From Sistotremastrum niveocremeum HHB9708 (Eukaryota; Basidiomycota; Agaricomycetes; Sistotremastrales; Sistotremastraceae), in the NCBI GenBank assembly GCA_001630475.1, contig KV419403.1, positions 817,806 through 881,805 of the forward strand: 64,000 nt of DNA. The letters run 5' to 3'. The position numbers and the translations under genes are program-made. Shown piece by piece: positions 36,479-46,895 of the stretch (its first letter is position 1; the number at the start of each line of letters is the position of its first letter). Below the pieces are notes generated by a model. That model saw only the letters and a program-made list of their open reading frames with translations, ran no database searches and was not told the origin of the DNA.

Positions 36479-37612
36479 TCAGCCGTCCACGGAACTGTTG
36501 TGCAAAAACTTCACGGTCCCAGTCGGATGCGTTGGACCAGACGAAAACTCGGTTAGGGGCCAACAGTTCTGATCGAACCATTCTTCGAAATTTGCTTGCC
36601 AGATTTCTTGGCTTATGTGGAGATTGTAGTTCATCTTCAAGGCCTGAGGGACCGGACATTAACTCGCGAGGAGATATCTGCTGTCAAATGCGCACGTACC
36701 TCTTGAAATACTACGTCAATAGCATCTTCATCCGTACTCGAGCATTCCATATATTTCTCCGCATGTATCTTGCGTGCGAGTCTTTCGCCTTCTTCGGGGA
36801 GAACCGGACCCTTGCAATCGCCGGTCGAGAATAGCTGATGGACGACTTCCGGATCAGATCGTAGCTGGGTACCCAAACCGACGAGCAAGATCGGAGCCGC
36901 CGAATATTTTCGGCTGCGTGACAGAGACGAGATTTTCGGAATCAGTCGATGCCACCAGTTGTGACTGTATCTCTTGACTTCGTTGAATGACGAGCGGGAT
37001 GTCACACTGAAACAGAGGATGATGACGGCGGGATACGGAGTGGATACAAGAGATTTGAATGGACGGACTGAAGTAGGTTGAGGAATTCGTCACGTGATCG
37101 AAGCTGACAAGGGCGCACCACCGAAGCTGACGTTGTACAGAAAATAGTGGAGCAGTGGAACGCCAGTGATTATTGGACTGCGAACCCGATCACCGGGATC
37201 AATCGAGCCCTTGGATGGACAGCAGAAGACTCGTATGTTGAACAGATTATGTCGCCAGACGTCTACTGGATCGATTCTTCGGCCGTCAAGATCATGCTTG
37301 AGATATGAGATTATATGAACAAAGGTTGCGCTAACTCAGGTTGAAGATGGGCGCACCTCATCCGAATCGGTGTGTCTGAGCCATGCTTCCTCGTGATTGA
37401 TAGCTTTGGATAGGCAATGCGTAAGAAGAGCTTCCTGATCATGAGGCATTGCGTTTAATCATTGATGTTTGTCCTTCAACCTGATAGCAGAAACGTACCT
37501 TCCGACTTTCTCCGCTCCCGATCAGCTGCATTTGCAACGTTCGACAATCGGCCCTATCCAACCCGAGACTGTCAAAATGCTGTAGCATCTGCTTCAGTTG
37601 CATGGGTTTCAT
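36479..37612 (-). CDS. Rho-like pseudo-GTPase G
   Basis: Exons 37612-37499, 37434-37357, 37296-37122, 37067-36700, 36643-36479; phases 0,0,1,0; 299 residues. Strand 1 and P-loop: LQMQLIGSGESRK, which keeps Gly and the Lys but not the second Gly or the Ser/Thr (next residue Glu). Helix 1: EALLTHCLSKAI. G3 position: NIRVFCCPSKGS. Strand 4: AVIILCFSVTSRSSFNEV. G4: ILLVGLGTQLRSDPE. Then GPVLPEEGERLARKIHAEKY, MECSS and ALKMNYN. The C-terminus is the longest of the family. The frame is also open for 11 codons upstream of the chosen ATG (VAPEILAPPSI), so the true start could be further out. Confidence 0.8.
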
Positions 37613-38735
37613 GATTGACGGAGGCGCTAGGATTTCAGGTGCGACCTAGATATTAAGCAGTCGCATAGCTGGTAACTATTTGGTGTTCGTTTGGTAGATG
37701 CAGTGCGCGCAGCAAGTTCTCAGAGAATCTAGAGATGACTGAGAATGTACTTAGCCTGGAGAACGAGGCACGCTCGGAGTATTGGACAACGACTTGGCGG
37801 CTTCGCTGACTCGTCTACATCAGCGTCGCATGTCGGACAACTTTTGATTTGATCGCGGAACGACACTGCAGCTAGACAGCCAGGAAAGATCGGCAACCGG
37901 ATGTGCTGTTTCAACGGGCCGTTGAAGCCAAGCGGAGTTTCAATCTATTCTGGTCCGCGTCATCGTCACCGTTGGACATATTAATGCATTAATATTAATG
38001 ATCGGCACTAGTATACTTGCTTGAGGATCTTGCCCGGTGCCTGCTGTTGAAGTTTAATTACTCGAGCCAAATTCCCCCTAAAGTTGTGCTATCCCGTCGC
38101 GTATCAAAGGAAACTGTTCCCCGGCCATATCTTGGTCGCGCTTTGCACTCAGTAAAGCTCGACGACCTTCGACGATAGTCACGGAGACTCGGAGGTGCGA
38201 TGACGTACGTGTTTGTTCTCTTGGTTAATTCTCCGACCTGATTTATCTCTTCACGCCGTCGCCTTTCCGTGCGTTGTAGAGGAACTCTACGTGCACTGCC
38301 CTATCGCTCGCCTATTGATGACTCAGTTTATATCTAGCAGCACTCATCTCGCCCTTCTCAGCTCTCTCTAACATCGTCGTCCTTCGAGAGCGTCTTATAC
38401 TTCGTCACTAATTCAAATTTTCACCGATAATCAAGGGAAGGACCCGGACTGCCAGGGCGAGTGGACGTCGTAGAATATGTAGGGTTTGTTTGTCCTTCCC
38501 CTCGGCATTCTGTCTTAAGCCCGGAGTAAAGATCACGCAGACAAAATGCGAGGCATATACATTCTTAGCTACCGGTTGTCTTTTCTCGCATACTAGTACC
38601 CATTCGACAAGGTTCAAGGGACGGTTCTCCTGGTGTTTTCATCGACGTTGAAGTCCCGATCGTTTTCCTTTGAAACAGAGTAAGCTTTCTGTATTGATAA
38701 AGTGAGTAGCAAGTCCTGAGGATACGCACGTCTCG
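37613..38735. other. intergenic; small Cys-containing frame
   Basis: A 61-codon minus-strand frame at 37729-37914 holds SCPTCDADVDES and later Cys residues. It could be an upstream exon of gene G or chance; splice phases to gene G did not agree. Confidence 0.2.
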
Positions 38736-39287
38736 TTAATAGGTGGATGACTTGAGTTGCCCCACCGCGACAAGGCATGTAGGCATGAACTTTTCAGGGT
38801 CCAGCGAATGCTCTAAAAGACCGCCCTGTAGACTACCTTCCGCGAAATGTCCCGTGATATGGGCAAAGTCGAGGAGGCTCAAAACCAACTGGTGCCACTG
38901 GTAAACTCCTAAAACCGCTCTGGACCACTTGTAGTCCTTAGGTCCCTTTACGAATACGACTTCATCGATGACAAGCGTCAATGGATCATCCGACGAATGT
39001 CTGATATCGAACTTGGGTTTCTTGAAGAACTCCCCCTTGAATGTCCAGGCTGATCCAACAGATATATCTTTTTGCTTGAGGTAGACCTCTATTTCGCCTC
39101 CCCGGATGGTGACCGTGCCTTCCCAAGTTTCGTTATTATTCGGTAAGGTGCCAGTGTGACCTAATTTCATTACGTCGTCGAGGTCAGACCGCGAATAATA
39201 AGAGTGGTTGACGCCTCCACCTTCGGAGCCATTAGTCTTGCTACTATCCCCCGCCAAAGAGTCGTCGCTGCCATCTGGGACACCCAT
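38736..39287 (-). CDS. protein of unknown function, paralogue pair member 1
   Basis: A single exon of 183 residues from ATG 39287. The acidic, Ser/Gly-rich N-terminus is followed by a beta-rich body: TWEGTVTIRGGEIEVYLKQ, KFDIRHSSDDPLTLVIDEV, then GVYQWHQLVLSLLDFAHITG. This last block is shared with the gene at 43197-44051 (GVIRCYQLGLTIHNFAHISG). No signal peptide or membrane helix. I do not recognise the family; the alternating pattern suggests a small beta-sandwich. Confidence 0.6.
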   Translation of the reverse strand: MGVPDGSDDSLAGDSSKTNGSEGGGVNHSYYSRSDLDDVMKLGHTGTLPNNNETWEGTVTIRGGEIEVYLKQKDISVGSAWTFKGEFFKKPKFDIRHSSDDPLTLVIDEVVFVKGPKDYKWSRAVLGVYQWHQLVLSLLDFAHITGHFAEGSLQGGLLEHSLDPEKFMPTCLVAVGQLKSSTY

Positions 39288-42200
39288 GATACAAGTTAGA
39301 TGCCTATATTAATATTTATCAACTTGGAAGTCAGATTTGACTTCATTCGCCCAACGTAACGTACTAGTAGTGTGACGGTAAGAAAACTCGACGGAATTTA
39401 TCGAAAGCTGCCAGTCAATCCTTTCTCCCAATGACGGAGGCTGACTGTGACTCTCGGAGTGGCTGTAGGCTTCTGGGGGAAACGGGGGTCTCTGGATAGC
39501 AGACACCGCTCGTGCAACGGACTATATAAGCACACAGAGAGGACTGTTACCTAATTCAGCTATAGAGTTAGATTGGTATTCCGTTCCCTTCATTTCTAAG
39601 GTCCAATTCGACTGATTCCTTTCTCTGAAAAGGGCCCTTGCAGTGCAATACATGTAGCTCGGAAATCTTTGGAGCCGCCGCAGCTACTCTGAACTCGGAA
39701 GTGCGACACCCTCACTGACGCTCCATCAATGTTTCTCGGTGAAGACATTTGAAACGCTTCTAACGCCGCTTGATTTAACGCGCTCATCTTTGTTTCCGTT
39801 GCTAGACACAATACTTCCGTCTAACTGGTTTCGAGGGACCAGTCGCCTACTTGAGTTACAACAAGACTAAACCTAGATGCTTGTAAGTGCGCGCGGCGCG
39901 CGCGCCTTCTGCGCCTTCCTACGAAGCGGAGACATCTATAACCTCCTTTCAAGTGAATGATCAACTGTCAGCATGCTCATTAGTGCGATGGTATGATTTC
40001 TTCTCCCTGCGCGGGCAGATCATCAGTGAAACTGGGTTCCATGGCCGTTACGCAGTATTTCGGAGCGCTGTGGAAGTTGTAATGGAACGGCGCCTTCCGT
40101 AAAATTGGGAGCTGCCAGCTGCTGAGCCTGCTACGGAACGAGACCCGACTTATCTAGGCTGAGAAAATGAGGCTCGAGGACGTCAGTCGCTCTCATCCTT
40201 GTGCTTGCCATTGGGATGCAATTTCAGTAGCGTATTTTTGTTGAGTGCGTCCGTGGAGTATTCCTCACATCAAGCGCAGAGTAATCATACTACGGTATTC
40301 ATACCGGCGTGAGAAATCGGTTTCAATAATCCCGATGTAGAAACAGACGATCCGTACCGTACGGCATTGACCAATAAGGTTATTGTGAGCTCGCCTCCGT
40401 CATGAGCTCAGCCTGAGAGCGCTTCACTATGGCCACACATGGTACCATATTAGGCTCTCTCCCTTGCTCCTTGGGTCAATGCTATACGTGCTCAGGTGTT
40501 TGCCATATGAAGCTGCCCTTTTCTTCCTTACACGATCCGCAGAGTCCTATATTCCTATACATTGGGGTTGAGGCATTCGAAATTCCAGAAGTTGGGGATC
40601 ACAGAACTCCGAGGTTTGAAACCCGAACGAAAACAGGGGTAGAGACGGGACCGCACGCAGTCGATTGTGCAATGCGGCCCTGACCTCGGGTATGGATTCG
40701 GAGTAGAATGATAGAAGTTACTGGGATTCGAAATTAGGAATCATGACGGCCCTGCATCATTGACGGGCGCGATCCTCGGCCAAACCAATTATTATAATAT
40801 TCGTCATGGAACGATCTACAAGAAAGCAGATATCTATAGAAATGAATCAGAATGCATTTGGATGACGAGGGGCCAGGTACAAATCTTCAGACGCTCTGTC
40901 GTCTGTCGTGCGAATCCCTTTTGTCTTGCGTTTGAATGTTGGTTTGGATGCAATCCTGACAGCGGAGATAAAACCGTACCACCGAATCACTTTGTTCTTG
41001 CGGTGGGAAAATATCGTCTTTTACGTTTTGAATTGGTCGGATTTGGACCTTTCCCATTTTATATCATTCATAGAGTCAATACTTTCGACCGCTAGTAGGA
41101 ATGCGTATTATTCCTAGCGATGCAATGTCAAAGAAATAGGCACGAACCCTCATGTTCCACCTCAATTCTCCAAGTCGAACGCGACTGAGACCTGAAACAG
41201 CGACCTAGGTAGTATAGGTATGTGATGCTCAGCATTTCTTGAATACGGAGTGTAAGGATATAAAGTCGACGAAAGGAGAATCGAGGTAATCGAGGTCAAA
41301 GGTGAGGGAAATGAAGTGAACATAGCAGCAAATGGATGACGTGGCGCGATAGACGATGAATTGAAAGTACAGGCAGGGCAAAATGAGGAAGTAATGATAT
41401 GATGATGAACAGCGTAGCGTCTGGCCTCCTATAGGAAGTCAGTTCAGTTCAGCCCTTGAAATTCGACAAAGCTTACAATAGATTCCTGCTCGCTACTCCG
41501 TTCCTGGCCTATGTCGCAATCCTTTCCCATTCTTGCATACTGTTACTAGCAGCTTATCCTCCGTCATATTTTCCTTGCCAATCCTCATGAGGAGCATCGT
41601 CTTACAGGGAGCGTTCCAGTGCGTCGACGCTGAGTCGGCTGTTTCGGTTTGCTCGTGTAGGGTTCGTGTCGCCTGTGATCCAGATGCATCGGGCTGTCTA
41701 GAGCCAATCATATAAACGTGCATTAGCAGAGTGAAGCTGAGGTTGAGCCCGCTCGATCGAGGCATCCACAGCAGCTGGCAGAAATCTTCGCAGAAATGGC
41801 CGTGATCACCACGGAAATAGGCGCCGCGACGTGACGTAACGCGATGCTTCCAGGTCAACATCGGCCACATGATCCTTCCTCTCGAGCATCAGACTCTGCT
41901 CGATGTCAATCACTGTGCAACACAGCCATCCGTCCTCCACATCCATCGATTCAATGGTCTGGCGACTTGCTCAGCCTTCCTCGGATGGAGCAGCTTTCAT
42001 CTGATCACGTTTTTCGACGTACTCCAACGCAATGTCCCTTCGAGCTGACAGGAGCTGTATCTCGCCTGAAGCTGAGTATCAGCTGACAAGTCGATTGCTG
42101 TTACGGATGCTAGAATTATGGCTACACCAAAGACGAGTCGCCAAAGGACTGAAACGAATCACGACGATGGATCATAGATGTGGCGACCGTCAAATCTAGC

Positions 42201-43196
42201 CTATGCGGAACCCGCGTACGATATCTCTCTCTTATCGATATCGAAGAACAAGATGGAATGAAGGGCCTGTGCGCTTCTCTTCTCTATGCCTTCCTGATCT
42301 GTCCAGTTCCTCCTGCCGGTTTGTAGATCAATTTGCCGTCAAATTCCAGTGTCGCGCGGATTTTCAGCTCCTCCCTCTCGTGTTCCGCCGTCGGATGTAG
42401 CTTCCTCTTGCTTCTATGATCTATACCTGTGCACTCTGGATCTTTTGGCGCGCTAACAGTCTTTCGAAATTTCCTCCCCTCCGGATCGTCTATCGCTTTT
42501 TTCTCTTGCATCAGTCCCGTCTTCTCTTCTTCTCTCTTATCTGTTGCGCATCCAGTATGATGATATTCCTTCACAGACCTTCGATAACCTGGAAACTGAA
42601 ATCTAGCATCCAAACTCGGAGTTCTTAGCAATGCCATAGGGTAAATCGTGTTCGCTGACCTCGATGTGGGTCTCAAAAGACGACAATACTCCGAATTTGA
42701 CCTGCCTCAACGAACTCGTCGTACCCCTGCTCTGGTCGCCCCCCACCCTATTACGCGCTCCGGCTTTGCATTACTTGAAAGGGGATCCCGTTCCGACGTG
42801 CTCAAGACTGAATACGGATGGGAAATAAATACTGCAAGATCACCCGACTCGAGTGCTATCTCTCGCGTTCAAATCCGATTCACGGTTGCTCTTAACTCTG
42901 AACACTGCTGTTCTGAATCGGGGATAAGGTAGGGTGGGCAATTGGATCGCCATTCAAAAGAAAATACAACACATATATTCGGAGGCCAGGATCTGTTTCA
43001 GCTACAATGCAAGTTCTCTTGTAATACTATTTCTCTTTTTTTCTTGTTCCACCCACTTTTGACACAGTGAATGTACATGGGGAGGCGACAGTTTTCCTGT
43101 GATGCACATCAGTTGTTTTTTTTTTTTGTAAAAGAAGAAAAGGCGCTGAACTGTTAACAAGTCACTGAATGGCAGTAATGAGTAATGTTGCTCCCA
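39288..43196. other. 3.9-kb region without a convincing gene
   Basis: Frames at 41493-41870 and 42284-42676 (minus) and 40760-41095 (plus) are open for 110-130 codons but show no domain, splice pattern or paralogue. A CpG-only tract (GCGCGCGGCGCGCGCG) lies at about 39889-39904, and a T12-13 run near 43110. Confidence 0.35.
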
Positions 43197-44051
43197 CTAA
43201 GCTTGAGCAGGATTCCTCAGCGGAGGATTGCCGGCAGCAGGAGCTGTCGGATCAGGATTGCCGGCAGGAACGATCGGCGCAGGAGTGCCGGCAGCAGGAG
43301 CTGTCGGATCAGGATTGCTGGCAGCAGGAGCGATCGGCGCAGGATTGCCTTGAGCAGGAGCGATCGGCGGAGGATTGCCGGCAGCAGGAGCGATCGACGC
43401 AGGATTGCCTTGAGCAGGAGCGATCGGCGGAGGATTGCCGGCAGCAGGAGCGATCGACGCAGGAGTGCCTTGAGCAGGAACGATCGGCGCAGGATTGCCG
43501 GCAACAGGGATGTCCGCACCCAGAGCTCTAGCTTTGGCTGCTTCATTTTCTTTCGGGGCAGTTTTCAGGGTGATCCACTCAGCGGGTTTCCAGCGTGGGA
43601 GGGCGGGTTCCCCGGCACCCTTGAGCTGAGGATTATCCAATATTCCCCACCCGGTGATCCAAAAGGGTTTGTGCTGGGGGTGAAAGTTCTTACCACCCGG
43701 AATGAGGACACACCCAGAGATATGGGCAAAGTTGTGGATAGTCAAACCCAGTTGGTAACAACGGATGACTCCGTATACGGGTCGTTCTATGCCTGGCATT
43801 TCCACAGGGTTGTGTGCGGCAAGAACATTAGCATCGGCTAGGGTCATTTCCTTCCCAATTGTATCCTTCAACGCCTCCCAATCTGACCCTTTGTCCAGAT
43901 CCACGTTCACGTAGAACGTCTTCCAGGTAGATGCGCCATCCTGGTCATATACATTGGTTATATGAATCTGGAAGAAGTGGTCGGACGGCCTGATGGTGAT
44001 CTCCGCTTGCCATTTTCCATCTCGTATTGTTGGACCGTTATCCTTTGACAT
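43197..44051 (-). CDS. protein of unknown function with proline/alanine repeat tail, paralogue pair member 2
   Basis: A single exon of 284 residues from ATG 44051. The body (1-160) parallels the gene at 38736-39287: EITIRPSDHFFQIHITNVY, then GVIRCYQLGLTIHNFAHISG. The tail (about 185-284) is built of about ten 10-residue units of the form GNPxPIAPAx, encoded by a 30-bp tandem repeat. Pro/Ala tails of this sort usually act as flexible linkers. No signal peptide. Function unknown. Confidence 0.6.
   Translation of the reverse strand: MSKDNGPTIRDGKWQAEITIRPSDHFFQIHITNVYDQDGASTWKTFYVNVDLDKGSDWEALKDTIGKEMTLADANVLAAHNPVEMPGIERPVYGVIRCYQLGLTIHNFAHISGCVLIPGGKNFHPQHKPFWITGWGILDNPQLKGAGEPALPRWKPAEWITLKTAPKENEAAKARALGADIPVAGNPAPIVPAQGTPASIAPAAGNPPPIAPAQGNPASIAPAAGNPPPIAPAQGNPAPIAPAASNPDPTAPAAGTPAPIVPAGNPDPTAPAAGNPPLRNPAQA
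43205..43505. repeat. 30-bp coding tandem repeat, about ten units
   Basis: Units such as GCAGGAGCGATCGGCGCAGG alternate between two flavours (ending AQ or AA in the protein), suggesting expansion of a 60-bp double unit. The repeat has no stop in several frames, which makes false frames on the plus strand. Confidence 0.85.
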
Positions 44052-46895
44052 AGTTCAAGCTCCTATATCAGGTCATAATTAAGATCTGATTATACGAAAA
44101 AAGTGAGCATTGGTCTTACAAGAAGTGTGAAAACCGTATTAAGGTTGATGCTGACGATTGTGGGGAAGCAAGTCTGACTCTCACAATGTCGATGAGTCCC
44201 AGATGGATGCTGTATCGCTTTGAGTAGCAAACATTGCTCCATCACCGGATTATATAGACATTCGGCAATATTCTCTTCAAATTTAGCCCTAGGGCAAAGA
44301 GCATATTCGGTATGTTCTCTTTCTCATGTCAAACTGGACCCATTCTCTGACGATGGGCCCATAACTCGCAGTTTCTTTCGAGCCGACCGAACTGGTCTAA
44401 AATCCATCCAATAATCGAAGAGCGGCACCTTTAGGGGCACCGCTCATCGCTTCTTGCTATGGTACCATTGTGAAGAGCCACTGGACATCGGCAAAGTAGT
44501 ATGTCCTTTCTCCCTTGATTTGACTCGGTACATCTTTGGTTCCGTAAAAAATCCTTCCATTAAACGGAGTTGACAGGAGTTATGACGTTTTCACTTCGAA
44601 ATGCTCAGTCCAGGCTGAAGTTCCCTGTCACGAGCTCGGAATGCACCAATCGTGCTCACTAGGGACACCCATTCAGGTATCCTAATTGTTCCTTAGATCA
44701 ATACTTGTAAAGACCCGAATTGCCCGTCGATGAAGCTGTTGAACTGATCGACGGAGTTTTATATTCCATGTATGAGGTAGGCGCAATCGCCATTCAAGAA
44801 GACGGGAATCACGAGATTCCGTGCTTGGGAGTACAAGAGCGTCATGTATATTGATAGGAACGGCACGACATGGAGTAGACTCAGTGACCGCGCGCTGATC
44901 CCGATTACGTATTTAGAATAGAAGGACGGAAGAGATTGAAGTTCAAAACCACACAAAACGACAGTCCTTCGGTATTGGTGAACGTGATACTCGATAGAAG
45001 CCCCTTGTTCGACATGGAATGCTTGCCAAGAAGAGTCATTGCTACAACAAGAGGTTGTCTTGATTCTGGCAGCCGGTAGCTCAGTTACGTGAGGAAGGGA
45101 AATCTGCATGGTTGGTCTGTCATTTGTCGCTCGGATCCCTATCACTCTACCGTTTGAATGGAATCCTGACAATATAATTCGAATGATATCGCCGAGACCT
45201 ATTGATCGTGACGTGGGAGAACGTAGCCTCGCGCTTGTGCATTGATCGGACTTGTATCTTTGCCGTCTTGCGGTCTCAAAAATCTCATGATTTCCGGACT
45301 GCTGACTGTTTCTTATCATTCACAATTGTGTAATGTCTAAGAAACAGCCATGAGCCCTTCGTTCACGCGTCCTGTGTTCAGATCTGGGACAAGCGAGGAC
45401 AAGCGAATAGTAACAATTGAGAACCCGATTTGCGGTCTGGGCGATATATCACACTTGGAGGATTTTGAATGCCATTCGTTAAGAGCGTCGGCCTCACTCG
45501 CGTTTGACAGAAATTTGGTTGTAGGGATGATCTGCTGTCCGGTTCGTCTGGGTAGAATATTGGTTTGTCAGTCTCGAGCATCCTTTGGCGCGGATCAGCT
45601 TCGGAAATGTCTTTCGCTTTTGCCGGTTTTGATTCTTGAAAGCGACTTACTCATTTCGTCTGGGTGCTTCCGAAGATTGAACCGGCGCATCTCATGGGTG
45701 AAACCGTGAGCCGATGCGACTTGCCTAGCAACTCTGCGTTAGAAGTGTTTTTCCAAGGAATGCGTCTCAGACATACTAGTGGGCTATATTAGGTCCAAAA
45801 TCAGTATAACAGGTGCTTTGACGAGATAATCGTACTTTGACGAAACGATGACACCCTTAGAGGGATTGTAAGAACGATCGTGCGTAGAACTGTAGCAGCT
45901 GCAAAAGGTTTTAAACTTGGGAAAGTAGTGGGGCTTATAACTCACCGTGAGTTGTAGCGCCCGTTCTTATTCCACATCGTTACGTCCCTTCACATGTCAA
46001 CGCGTATACTCCCATACATTTAACCCCTTTACGACGTACGCAGAGTGGATGCACCGAGACTTCTTCCGCTTGGAAGATCCTAACACGGAATTAGAGAAGT
46101 CTTCGTTAGATGTGAGGTTCGATTCTCACGAAATGGTAACATTCAGGATCAATCGGAGAGATGACAACTCGGACCAGGGCAGTGAGTTACGCGCTCCTGT
46201 GAGGTTTATATAAAGGGACCGGAGAATTCGGACAGACGCCCTGAAAGTGAGAGTGAGCGAAAAGCAGATCAAGGCCGTCGACACGACTCCTGAATGAAGC
46301 TGTCGTACCGAAATCCATAGTCCACACTTTTTTATCGGCCTGACCATTATTAGCATGTTGGCGTGAGCCTATCACGAGTTCGAGAGCAGTGCAGAGTCGA
46401 AGCCAATGATTCTCGCTTTGTCTGGGTCTTCGATCGTCTTTGAAAAATTTCCAGTGTCATCCGAGTCGGGAGTCTCAGATAGTTCGTAGTGCGACTCCGC
46501 AGAAGATGTGAAGTCAAAGAGATGGAGTAAGATCACTGGTTTTCAGCGTAGATTTCGAGACAGCATCCAGGTATCGCACAAGAGGCTCGTCGACGTCGAC
46601 CTGCACGTCCATGCTTTGGAACTCCGAAATCCCAATGCGGATGACTGCCGAAAGTCTCGCCGACGCCGACGAAAATTGCAGCTCCCAAGGCTGTCTCGCT
46701 CCTCTGGTCCATTGCCTTGTCTCGGAATGAGACGTGCGGCCCCTATTTAAATCTTTCTCGCTACATTAATTCTCCTCTGCGACAAATCCGCGTGTCCACC
46801 TCGCCCAGCTCGTCCACCATCGCTTCAACCGATTTTTCGACATCAAGTTCTTGGTGTCAGTTGCACCCGCGCTTTCAGGATCTCCCTCATTCATC
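44052..46895. other. 2.8-kb region without a convincing gene
   Basis: A 186-codon minus-strand frame at 44759-45319 and a 119-codon plus-strand frame at 45350-45709 were examined; both are compositionally unremarkable and lack domains or paralogues. The last 150 bases are the promoter of F-box gene 4. Confidence 0.35.

Noticed and set aside
43169-43841. Plus-strand frames of 120 and 218 codons rich in Arg, Asp and Gln repeats
   Set aside because: They are translations of the 30-bp repeat of the minus-strand gene in other frames; the minus-strand frame has the non-repeat body and a paralogue.
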